From Bolinopsis microptera (taxonomy: Eukaryota; Ctenophora; Tentaculata; Lobata; Bolinopsidae), in the NCBI RefSeq assembly GCF_026151205.1, contig NC_087074.1:8287726-8351725 (forward strand): 64,000 nucleotides of DNA, written 5' to 3'. This document shows, one piece after another, positions 14,301 to 27,300 of the stretch (positions within the stretch are counted from its first letter, which is position 1; the number at the start of each line of letters is the position of its first letter). The position numbers were made by a program, and so were the translations under genes. The notes under the pieces are model-generated. The model did not search any database. It had not been told where the DNA came from and saw nothing but the letters and a program-made list of their open reading frames with translations.

Positions 14301-15274
14301 GTTAGTCCCACCCTCTCCTGGCATTGGTACCTCTTTATGCTAATTAGGTAGTTAGGTCGACTTTGTTGTGTTGTTTTCGGTTGTCAAGAGGTCTATAATT
14401 GTGTGGGAACATTGAATTATGTAATAGTCTGAGTAGTTAGAGTCAAGATCATTTTCCAGTTGCTAAGCAACGGAGTAACCACACCAACAACGCTGAGTGT
14501 TGTACAGCTATGATGACGTATTAGTGGTATTGTCGGTAGTTAGGTCATTTCTGGTTTACATTCTGTGATTTGGTCCTTGTATCTGCAATTCTAATAATAG
14601 CTTAATAGTCCTCATTCCAATACTAAGTATCGATCAATATTTTTAATCAATAATAATATATTAATTCAATATCATTATTATTTCACGACAGTAACTCAAG
14701 ATTGCTTGATAATAGAGGCTGTTATATTGTCACTTAATAAAGGAGTTGATTTGCAGCTACTAATTCTGGCCTTGACCGGTGACCAATATTCATGGTTTGT
14801 TGTGTATGCTTAGAAATAATTTAAAATACACCTACTTTTTACATGTCTTAGTACATTTACATATTGTTTACATTTACATTTTTACAATATGTTTTCGTAC
14901 ATTCCAACCTGAACCCGATGATCTTTACCTAGTGCTATTTGTATCCAGTGTGTTACCAGGGCTCTCGATATCTACTCTCTCTCTCCCTTGCTCTCTCTCT
15001 CTCTCCCTTGCTCTCCTGTATAAAACCGATTATGTAATAGAGTTAACCGCTCATTTCCCTGCTACGTGTCAGTAGCCTGTAAGCCTGGAGAACATGTTTC
15101 GTGAAACCTACAGACGCACGCAACCAGTTCGTTTTATTTGTATACTAGGTGCTACTAACGTAGGAACTTTCGTGTAGTTTTTAGATACAATTTTATTATT
15201 GAGATTATTATTTTAACATGACTTAGTTCTGTTATATAATGTGAAGGAAGTGTATTATATAGTGAGGGTGAAGG

Positions 15275-15309
<35 letters not shown>

Positions 15310-18300
15310 AGTGGTCAGCAGGCCATTGCTCCTACATTTTACAAAGTTCGAACAATAATAATCTTTTGATCGCACGCATAAGTCTTAGTTACGGACAAAT
15401 TTTGGGTGAATTTCGTGACCTGACAATTGACATATTATCCCCTATTATTTTGTATGCTATTGTAAATCAAGCATTACCCAGTGTTATAGTCGTTGCTAGG
15501 AGCCTCAGTCACATAGCAACGACTTAGCCTAAACAGACGTCAGATCTCTAAGCTTATAGCCTCATTGCATATCAGAGGTACCACAACCGGTGAACAGTGA
15601 TCCTTGTTACTAAGGCCCTTGTTACTAAGGCCCTGTTTTAAAGAGCCGTGTAATAGTGATATCATGTAATTACTGGTTGCTATGTACTGCCCGGTATCTA
15701 CTGTGTTGAGATTTTACACAGGATTGCAGTGTCAGTAGTAGGTACCGTGTTTAATACTGTAAACTAAGTTAACACGTAACCGTAGAGTGTAGATGTAAGT
15801 GAAGCGTCTCAAAATAAGGTTAGGATGTTACCTGATCCCAAGATAGAGACATGGTATTGGAACAGGTGTGGTACCTCTATTTCTAACTTTGGCTTTTAGT
15901 AATTTAGTTTTTTTTGTGCGAGAATTTAGCCAGTACCCACACGGGCAGTGTTATCACGTGACAGCTCTTGAGTATTCGTGAGACTTGGTCAGAGTTTGTC
16001 AGTTTGTTGTCTTGGAGAAGCATGCCGGAACTAATGTTAATTAACTAATCAATACAGTATTATCTATTTATTCTAGATCTAGTTTCTAACTATCTTATAT
16101 CAACCATAATTACCACTATAGCAGCGTGGTTTAAGTTGGTTACGCTAACAGGGCCGTTAGGGCCCGTTACCATGAATTTCAGACTAGCCAATATTCTGGA
16201 CAACGACAGGAATGTTTTCGTAAGTGCACGGGTGTGCAGTTCCCATGAACATGTTTTCTTTTACTTCAATCAAAACATGTTTTGTTTATTTACCAAGTCG
16301 ACATACTCCTCATTTTCAGCACGTATTGCTAATGTACTAGTATACCACATATTATACACTGTTCCATTTTACCTTTGTTAGTACGTATGTACGTGCTCTC
16401 GAGAAGTCATAAAATCCTTTTCTCGGACATGATCCCCTAAACGCTGATAATTCCATCAATAATTATTCGTTTCTTGCCTGCTTAAAAAACCCATTACCCA
16501 ATAATTGCTTGATTCTTATTGCATGACAGTTTCTTTATTAAAGTAGATACACTTGAAAGTGGAGGTGTACAGCTTCTGCAACAGTTTCATCATACTTGCT
16601 ACCTTATATTACATACATGCGATCAGGACATTGTAGTGTTGTTCTTGACTTCTAGCAAACAAACATTCTATCACAATATATCTGTTCCGTTTCATATTCT
16701 TTCTCATTTTTCAGTGTTCTTAATATATATGTATATAATTTCTGTACCTTTGTCGCTCGCCAGTCAACGTATTCGGGATTTATTTTTTCTTCTATTGAGT
16801 TTTACTTTATCTTTCAATAAATATCCTTCAATTTTTACTATTCCAGGTCAAGTTTTATATGGGATTCTTCTCTGATTTATTTAAGCGAAAATCGCCCTGC
16901 CCTCAAAGCAAGAACTCTGTTGTCCCCGAAGAGCCACGCAATCCCAAGACAGACGGAAATGGGGAGACAAACGGACATGTGGAGACAGATGGCCCAAATT
17001 CTGCTCCTACAATGGAAGGGTTCGTCTCCGAAGTAAAGGGTCTGATTGATGAGAGAAATAAGAAACTTGATAGATTGAAATACATGGAGATATTTGTTCT
17101 GGACAATTCGCTGAGAGAAACTACTGTAGCGTCGGTTAGAGCACATACAGTGGAAAGTAAACGAGCTATCTTTGAGGAAATCAAGAAATGCGGGTTCAAA
17201 TACTACATCATCGAATGTTTTTCGGCTGAGACTAGAATTGGTGACCTCTTCGTCGAAGAGCTCATCGCAGCCAAAGAAGACCTCTCGGGAGCCTTTGCTT
17301 TTTCTGAGATGTGGGATAAAGTTGTAGATTGGGTGCCACTGCCAGACATTCCGATTGGTCTTCAAAAATGTAAAAAATATGGAATAAACAACGTCATGAT
17401 CGAGTTTGACCTTATGTACCACAAAATTGACTACACAAAATTTAACATGAACGAAGTCTGCAAATTCATCAAAGGGAAAATTGATTGGATCCGGGCCAAT
17501 TTATCACCAGACTCCATGATATTTGTGAATTTCAGAGATTTCAGCAACACAATGACTCATAGACCTGACAGAATCTGGCATGTGTTGAACTACCTAGCTA
17601 GCCTTCCTGCAAATGAAAGGGTAACTGGCATTGCTTACGAAGACATGGGTAAAACCTTAATGGATCACTTAGCTGCCTGGACCAAAGCAGTGCGAAACGA
17701 AATGGACAGATGTGGATGGCAGGACGGACAGTTCATATTCCACGTTCATGAACAGTGGGGTATGATGCACGCTACCAACCTAGAGTGTCTCGCTAGTGGA
17801 GCTACAGGGGTGTGGTGTGGGGTGTGCACTGAGGGAGCAGCACTGGGACATGCTGATTCTTGTACCACCCTCATGAACATGATCAGGCTGGGTAACCAAG
17901 CAGTTCAGAAACAATTCAATTGCAAGTATCTCAGAGAAGCAGCTATAAAGGTGACCGAGATAGCGAGTGGTGCCAGCCCTGATCCGAGGAAGCCTATCTA
18001 CGGGGACAGAGCGCTGGACATGCTGTTTGGGGGTGTCTTTGCAGCGATGGATGATGATCCCACTATATGTGAAGGGTTCGACATGGCAGAATTCTTGGGG
18101 GTGGAACGAGTTGTGAGGATCACAACCATGGCATCAGGTGAAATGATAATCCTGAAGATGAAAGAGCTGTTTGAAGATGACCCTCAGTTTACAGAAGAAC
18201 TGGGCGATTTGATGAGGACACAAATTTTAGAAAATGCGAAAGAAGGTCGACGGGAGGAGTACAACAGTCAAGTTGGTTTAGCGATGTTGTTCGAGCAGTC

Positions 18301-21300
18301 GGGAGGTAGTCTGACACCAGCTATGGCTGCAGCTATTGAGACGTCCAACGATAACGGGCCTCATATTGACAATCTCATAGAGGAGATAAAGGAGGAATGG
18401 GACAAGTGGGATGGGAGAGATGGAGTCGCTGACAACCAGCTTACTTTCGACCACTTCTACATCGGGTTCATGGCTCCTTACTTTGGGTGTTATCGGTGTG
18501 CGGACAGTCAGCTGGGATTAAAGGCACTTGATATGGATAACGATGGAATGATAGATTGGCCTGAGTTTAAGTTTTATCTAGTTTGGGCCGGGAGACAGTA
18601 TCCTAATGTTGAGACTAGTAATCAGTTGCTGGATAAAGCGTTTAGATTCGGTCTCATACCTGCAATGAAGGATGAGTGTGATAAGATTCGGGGCAAAAAA
18701 TGCACATGATTTGATTAAAAATGTTAGCGTAGATTGATTTGAAACATTTCTCAAAGGTTGTAATTTATAATAATAATATTACGAGCTTCTTATTTAAAAC
18801 TATTATTGCACTAATAAATTAGAATGTGCGAAATTCCTGATTTAACTGATCCAAGATTTGATGATTATAGAAACTCTTCCTGTATCGTTTTAAATCGGGG
18901 GGGGGGGGGGGGGGGCCAAGTGGATATTTGTAGATATTTGGATAATGTCATCCACTTTTTTCGTGAATTATCCATTACAATAATCTACAAATATCTACAT
19001 TTATCTACAAAAAATGTATATCTCAAATATGTGCCCAGAAATTCTACTGAATTTTTGGAGATAAATGTATAAATTTGTAGAATTTGTAGAATTTTCGTGA
19101 ATTATCCATTGACAATAATCTACAAATATCTACATTTATCTACAAAAAATTTAATCTCAAATATGTGCCCAGAAATTCTAATGAATTTTTGGAGATAAAT
19201 GTATAAATTTGTAGAATGTCATCCCCTTTTTCGTGGATTATCCATTCTACATTAATCTACAAATATCTACAAATATCCACTTGGCTCCCCCCTACATGTA
19301 CATTATTTTATTGTTATAACAGAAAGCTGGCCTCTTCCGAGCTTTTAATGTAATTTAATTGTATTTATAATCTTGTGATGGGGATTGGGGTTTGTAGATT
19401 GTAGAAAGAAGATAAAATACAAATGCTTCGATTTAAAGGAGAATAACTAAAAATGATAATCTCTTTTATTTGCAAAAAGGTACATATATTAAGTTTCAAA
19501 ATACAATATAATAACCTACTGATAACATACTTGCTATCTTAGCAACCAATTGAATAAATTGTTTTAACAAAAATCGCTTTTATTCAATAAAGTTGAATTA
19601 TTTATCAAGTTCATGACAATATTCAGTAGAATGTCGTTATATTGCAAGACTAGAATCTAATAGGTGTCGAGATAGAGGCCGTCTCAGGCATTTAACCAAT
19701 ACAGCACAACTTAAATATCACAGCAAATCATCATACTGACATGTTGCTACTATTGTGCTGTTTATCTCTTCTCCACTTGTTTTCTTAACTCTTATCATTG
19801 TGCAATTATCCTACACACGTCACCACGCTGTTTTAGTTCATCAATAAGTTTATCAGCATATTTACAAATATTCCGTGTGTAATTATACAAGATCACTCTT
19901 GAGTAAACTCTGGCTCTGGAGATTGCAACGTAGAGGCAAGGAATATTGACACTGACCTTTATTCCCTTTGTACTGTTATCAGGTAGTGTAGCTGTAAAGG
20001 TATTTGCACTGAAGATAATAGAGATAACAGCTGGCCACTCTGCTGACACACTGTGAAAACTATTGTGCAATGATATGTTATCGTCTGTATTATCCCATCT
20101 CTCTGTTGATGTGCGAACAGTACGTGCTGCACACAATAAGTTATCCTCATTATCAGCATTTATTAGTACTGCAATTTCTTTGTTTTTAAGACGACTACCA
20201 GGTCCTTTTAACTTCTCTATCTCTTTGGTCAGAATGCCCTCCCAAGAAGCTGGTTCATCATCTTTCAGTAGGTGGATGACAGGTTTCGTTCCACGTAGAT
20301 AGTGGCCACCCACTTGTTGTGGCCAATCTGCTGACCCTGTTGCACACCCTGTATAATCTATTCCCTCGTGGTGTCTTCTGATTACAGACAACACGGTAGA
20401 AATCTCGTATGTGTTTCTCAGATTAATTGAAAGCTTTAATTTTGAGTTTACGAAGTATCCCTTTAAATTGTCCATGTTAGCGATACACATTTTTTAAAAA
20501 GGTAAGAGTAGATGAACAAACTTGTCAAGAATAGATTGCGCTTCATCACAAAATATCCAAACAATTCTATCGCTTTTATCACTGTTCTTCAGGATAGGTA
20601 GTAGCTTTGATATGATATGATACCGTTATTCAGGCTACTAATTTTACATTCAATTTTATCAACAATCACCTGACAGTCGTCAACAAAAATACTATCAAAA
20701 TTCGTTAGAAAATTGTCAACACTTTTAGATGAGCATTTACTAAAGACCAGTAATACGATTTTACTCTTACATTTAGACATTTGTTGTGATAATGATCTGT
20801 ACCCTTCGTTCAACTGATCAGTTACATTAGTATCATCCTCTTCGAAGTTATACACTGACAGACAATTTTCTCGACTGACTGACAATGTTTCTTCTTTTTC
20901 CCCATTTAGAATACAAAGGTTAGTACATTTTAGCTTATGATTAATATTATATTTTTACCTATAGTTTACCTAGACTATCATCTCACACTTTATGTCGACA
21001 CTGATGTTGTTTAGTAATTCCATATATTGAAGCACTATCGGTGTTTTAAAATGTGCTGCTATCATTAAAAGAATCCTCTTCTCAGGTGGTGTGTTGAGAG
21101 CCAGGTCTATTATTTTTCCTAACATTACAATAGTTTTTCCTGTTCCAGCGGGGCCCTCCACCCACAGGAATCTCTCTTTACTATTGAATACATCTAACTG
21201 GTGTTTTGTTAGACAGTTTATCTTTAGATGCTCTTTAAAGAGTTCTGGTGCAACGACCATTTCACGATTTTCTGGATACTTCTTCTTATTCTTTTTTCTC

Positions 21301-24300
21301 CTCTTCTCTTCTTCATCGATTAATTTTTTTGTAACCAATGCTTTTCTGAGTTTCTCACTTATATCAATGATGCAATAAGACAAGCTACAGATATCTAATT
21401 TAAATTTGTTTTGTTGGTCGATACACCACAGTCCGAGAAGACAGCAACACAATTTATCTCTCGCAGATTTCGCAACCGTCCCAATTACTGGTAGTGAAGC
21501 AAATGTTTCACAGCAGCTGATGATATGTTTAAAGTTATCAAGATCTTCGCTAAACAATAATGTTTCATTACATAGATACTGTTCTTCCACCTCTTCTATC
21601 GAAATATTAGGAAATACTGTGAACTCGTATACCATCATTGAGGGCTCTATGGACTTAACTAGATCACTCGTTCTTTTCCTTTGTTTCCGTGCGCTATCGT
21701 AGCAAGCCTTAAACTTAAAAGTGTCTTCTGCTGTGCCCGGAAACGATTTAACTTCTAGCACCGCAACAAACTGATAACCTACCACCACGAAATCACATTC
21801 TCCTTCGTCATCCCTCTTCTTCTTTTTACACTGGTGGTTTGGAAGGAAAGCAGAATATTGCTCATGTGTATATCTTAATTGATGAATTACAACATAGTCT
21901 CTCTTCATCTCCTCAAGATATCGATATACTTTTACTTCGGCTACATATGCGTCCTGATTTATCTTCTCCTTTGCATTGACATCCAACTGATTAGCTCCTG
22001 TGAGCTCTATAGCACTACCATCCGGAAGCTTATCTATAAATGTTGAATCTGGTATCGGGGGCATCATTATCGGACCATCTCTTTTCGTGCAATAATTTTC
22101 CAGGATCGGTCTGCCAATTTCATTCTCAATCTTTTCACGAAGCGAAGATTTTGGGCCCATCATCTGATGAATATTTGTGAAAATATGTTGAAGAAAATGT
22201 AGAATTTGCCATTTGGCCAAATTAGAAGTGTAAATTTAAATATCTAGGTGGGGAGCCAAGTGGATATTTGTAGATATTTGGATAATGTCATCCACTTTTT
22301 TCGTGAATTATCCATTACAATAATCTACAAGTATCTACATTTATCTACAAAAAATGTATATCTCAAATATGTGCCCAGAATTTCTACTGAATTTTTGGAG
22401 ATAAATGTATAAATTTGTAGAATGTCATCCACTTTTTTCGTGGATTATCCATTCTACATTAATGTACAAATATCTACAAATATCCACTTGGCCCCCCCCC
22501 CCCCCCCCCCTAAATCGTTAGGAACCCCAGAAACAACCTAATCAATACTGTTTATTTGATTTTAAGGCAGATTACTCCTGAGATTGCGCATCAGTGTAGC
22601 CGGATTGTAAAAAGTAGCTAAGTAGTAGCGCTGTAATCTGTATTATGTATTTATTGTAATATTGTAGTGATATACCGTAACTTGCTTTGATTTTTGTGAT
22701 AACTACTGTATTTATAAGAATTGCTGATGCTTCGAGCACTTTCCTACAATATCATAATCTGTTTGAATTGTATTCTTACAAAATTACCATATTGTCCGCA
22801 TCCTGCAAGCGGAGAATTTGATTCTAAACGTGAATAACTGTTTTTGAGGCACAAATGGACAATTTATTACATTCCATTATTAGTGATAATTAAATTTAAT
22901 ACAGAACCATCTGGAAACAAATTTGCGACAAGCAGTTTTCTTAAGGAATGTGTTGTCCATGATAGTCTCAGGAACTACATCAAAGAGTTTTATATCTGGA
23001 TCTGATTCGGAAAAACGTTAGAGTAAATTTTCTACAGGTAACTAAGGACCGCACTTGAAAAACTCGTAACTACCGTCAAAAAGACACCCATGAGCCGGGA
23101 GCCCCATAGGATAAGCAAAATGACTGCAATAGTGATATTATGTGGGGCGAGTCATTGTTTCAGCCTTCAGGGTCATCAGATCTTTATTTATTGAAATAAT
23201 TTCATTTCTATGGGCTACGCTCTCGACAATTTACTAAAATTTGAAAACTTTAAATTAAAATTTGGAAATGTAATCAAAACGTCGTCTAGTTATTTATTTA
23301 GTATCTGAATACTTATATCTATAAATATGAGTATTCAGATACTAAAATCATCCCGAAACTTAAGATCAAGACACACCAATGTCCAATATGACATTGGGCA
23401 CCAAACATGCCACCATCATTAAAAACCTCATCGCCACATTAAAAAACAACAGATAAAACTAGAGAACTGTAGTGCACCTGATCTCAGGACAGTGTACACT
23501 GTGGTCTCAATAAGCACCTTCATACCATCTGCAAATCTAACACTAGATACCAGTCCTATGTGCGGCGACGAAGAAAAGTCTGTCCCACACTTCCTCGGAC
23601 AGTGTCCAGCTTCGATATACGATTTTGGACTCGAGGGTTCCCCTTGGTAATGCGATCTCGGAAGGCAGGCCTCCCCTTCGCAATACGAGTTTTTATGGAA
23701 ACAACAGGGTGGGCCAAAAGTCAATGTGCAAACGTTAGCCTTAATAGCTCAGTCACTGAGTGCCCAATTGAAATAACTCTTTCCGGTATGACTTACTACC
23801 ACCACTGGTTCGAGGAATTTGTCAAATCGAAAAATATTCGTGTTCATTTTTTTCAAATGAAGGCTCATTTTTGCATTTATTTGATAGTCTTTTAAAAAAG
23901 ATAATAAATTGAATTCTGTTCTACATTGTGATGCATGACGTGTAGCGGTGTTACGGTGTAGTACTGGAACTGGGAAGGTGACTGTGGTTGTTAGTTTACA
24001 CTAGTTTTGTGTGCTGTGTTTTGTTGGAATTCCCTGCTGTCGTGTTTGAAGTTGTTCTTTTGTAATTATTTTTGTTTATCGTAGCTTTATGAACGTATAA
24101 CTTTATGGACGTATGATTTTTGGTAATTAAATTATTAATTTATTTTAGGAGAAAAATGAGGGAAAGATGATAGTTTGGCCAGTAATACTTGTATAACACG
24201 GGAACATCCCCTGTTAGTGAAAGTAGCTAATTTTGCCCTACTGCTCCTTGTATCGGGGTTATCAGGATCCAAGAACCCTTACCAGCCCAATAATATCATG

Positions 24301-27300
24301 CGGGCAGAGGTAGCTGGTAGATGCAGGGCTTGGTTGTTTGGAGATATAGGTAGTATGTCTTCAGTCCCACTTGTCGCTGCCGTCCCTCAGTTGCTTATTT
24401 AAAATCAGCCTCAGATCGAAGATCGTCAGTACTCAGTGGTTTGCTTTTCGAGAGCTCTTAATAAAGTATTTTACAGTTCTTTTATCGTATTTGGACTGAG
24501 TGCGTGGAATTCATTTGTCTAAAATTTTGACCTCATTTCTTTTTCATTTTTTGACACATTTCACTTACAGTAGATGAACGGAACCTAAATAATGGATGGG
24601 CCACGTTTTTATTTTTCTTGCCTGTTTAACATGAGCTCACGAAACCAATTTGTTATTCATTTTGTTATCATTTTTGTTATTTATTTTGTTATTCATTTTA
24701 TTTTTGTTAATAATTTTGTTACATTTCAATTTTAAACGAAAGCATTAAGTCTATAAGTTGTTTTTACATGCCTATTGAGATTCATGATGAGATTGATGAG
24801 AAATAGGATCAAGTTACATAGTAACCATGGTACAGGTAACAGTGTTGAACTCGCACATGCCCGTGGCCTTTGCAACGATTTGCGAACGACATTTTGATCG
24901 ATTTTGTTGTCATATTACGTGCGAACTACATTTTAACATTTAATGGGCTGTATCTTCGGTTGTGATAGATATTTTTTGATGCGATAAAAACTGACAACCA
25001 AAGAATACTATTACGTCCCTCCCTGTAACCACGGGATTTCTAGTATATTTAATATTATTCTTAAGATTCTCTCTGTATGTATGTCTGTCTGTACGACAAC
25101 CCACGTGCACATTTGATGAGTAATAGGAAGTTAGGTAAAAACCAAAAGGTTGCACAGCATTGGTGTTGTAATGTGCACGTGCAAAGAATGTTGGAACGGC
25201 ATTTTGATCGGTTTTGTGGTTCCTGAGAATTCATAAACTACTTTGCTGACCTTCTTGTTTAAGATTTAGGCTTTGGGAGTTTCAATTATGATTTTTATAA
25301 TGATTAATGATTAATGATTAGTTATTGACGATTAATGTTAAATTGTACAATTTTGGCCATTTATTCGTTACTGCTGGCCACTCCCATGATATCCTGGAAG
25401 CTAATAATTCCATCAAAAATTACTCGTTCCTCTCCTGCTTGACAAACCTAATAATTGCTTGATTCTTATTGTATGACAGTTTCTTTATTTAAGTAGATAC
25501 ACTGGATATTATATTACATACATGCGTTGACCGCATATCATTGCAGTGTTGCTGTTGACTTCTAGCAAACAAACATTGTATCACAATATATCTGTTTCTT
25601 TTCATATTCTTTCTCATTTTTCAGTGTTCTTTTCCATACCTTTGTCCCTCGCCAGTCGACGTATTTATGTTTTCTTCCATTGAGTTTTACTTCATCTTCC
25701 AATATATTTATTAAATATCCTTCAGTTTTTACTATTCCAGATAAAGTTTTATATGGGATTCTTCTCTGATCTATTTAAGCGAAAAACGCCCTGCCTTCAA
25801 AGCAAGAACTCTTTTGTCCCCGAATACCCAATCAGCCCCAAGATAGACGGACATGTGGAGACAAACGGAAATGTGGAGACGGATGGCTCAAGTGCTGTTC
25901 CTAGTATGGAAGGTTTCGTCTCCGAAGTAAAGGGTCTGATTGATGAGAGAAATAAGAAGCTTGATAGATTGAAATACATGGAGATCTTTGTTCTGGACAA
26001 TTCGCTGAGAGAAACTACTGTAGCGTCGGTTAGAGCACACACAGTGGAAAGTAAACGAGCTATCTTTGAGGAAATCAAGAAATGCGGGTTCAAATACTAC
26101 ATCATCGAAAGTTTTTCAGCTGAGACTAGAATTGGTGACCTCTTCCTCGAAGAGCTCATCGCAGCCAAAGAAGACCTCTCGGGAGCATTTGCTTTCTCTG
26201 AGATGTGGGATAAAGTTGTAGATTGGGTGCCACTGCCAGACATTCCGATTGGTCTTCAAAAATGTAAAAAATATGGAATAAACAACGTCATGATCGAGTT
26301 TGACCTTATGTACCACAAAATTGACTACACAAAATTTAACATGAACGAAGTCTGCAAATTCATCAAAGAGAAAATTGATTGGATCCGGGCCAATTTATCA
26401 CCAGACTCCATGATATTTGTGAATTTCAGAGATTTCAGCAACACAATGACTCATAGACCTGACAGAATCTGGCATGTGTTGAACTACCTAGCTACCCTAC
26501 CTGCAAATGAGAGGGTAACTGGTATTGCTTACGAAGACATGGGTAAAACCTTAATGGATCACTTAGCTGCCTGGACCAAAGCAGTGCGAAACGAAATGGA
26601 CAGATGTGGATGGCAGGACGGACAGTTCATATTCCACGTTCATGAACAGTGGGGTATGATGCACGCTACCAACCTAGAGTGTCTCGCTAGTGGAGCTACA
26701 GGGGTGTGGTGTGGGGTGTGCACTGAGGGAGCAGCACTGGGACATGCTGATTCTTGTACCACGCTCATGAACATGATCAGGCTGGGTAACCAAGCAGTTC
26801 AGAAACAATTCAATTGCAAGTATCTCAGAGAAGCAGCTATAAAGGTGACCGAGATAGCGAGTGGTGACAGCCCTGATCCGAGGAAGCCTATCTACGGAGA
26901 CAGAGCGCTGGACATGCTGTTTGGGGGTGTCTTTGCAGCGATGGATGATGATCCCACTATATGTGAAGGGTTCGACATGGCAGAATTCCTGGGGGTGAAA
27001 CGAGTTGTGAGGATCACAACCATGGCATCAGGTGAAATGATAATCCTGAAGATGAAAGAGCTGTTTGAAGATGACCCTCAGTTTACGGAAGAACTGGGCG
27101 ATTTGATGAGAACACAAATTTTAGAAAATGCGAAAGAAGGTCGACGGGAGGAGTACAACAGTGAAGTTGGTTTAGCGATGTTGTTTGATCAGTCGGGAGG
27201 TAAGCTGACCCCAGCTATGGCTGCAGCTATTGAGAAGTCCAACGATAACGGGCCTCACATTGACAATCTCATAGAGGAGATAAAGGAGGAATGGGACAAG

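Larger units (their letters stand above)
18891..22517. mobile_element. Composite transposon with poly-G/poly-C ends, 7 bp target duplication
   Basis: The element runs from a G-run (18897/8-18915) followed by CCAAGTGGATATTTGTAGAT to the inverted copy of that motif followed by a 19-C run (22492-22510). TAAATCG flanks it at 18891-18897 and 22511-22517. The paralogous segment at about 27782-27797 reads through the same site with one TAAATCG, so this is a clean insertion made after the segmental duplication. Both ends consist of a palindromic repeat unit in direct orientation: 18898-19292, with an internal duplication, and about 22246-22510. They flank a cassette that carries a helicase-like gene on the minus strand. 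No transposase is recognised. Confidence 0.85.
22886..25397. other. Intron sequence between the two duplicated segments
   Basis: Mostly featureless AT-rich DNA apart from a retroelement remnant and a half MITE, listed separately. The small open frame at 24175-24402 has no recognisable feature. Confidence 0.5.

Noticed and set aside
16877-17422. 181-codon minus-strand frame, also 16903-17199 and 25797-26093
   Set aside because: Lies antisense to conserved HMGL-like coding sequence; shadow frame.
24175-24402. 75-codon frame with a hydrophobic N-terminal part
   Set aside because: No homologue recognised, atypical start, surrounded by repeats; chance frame.
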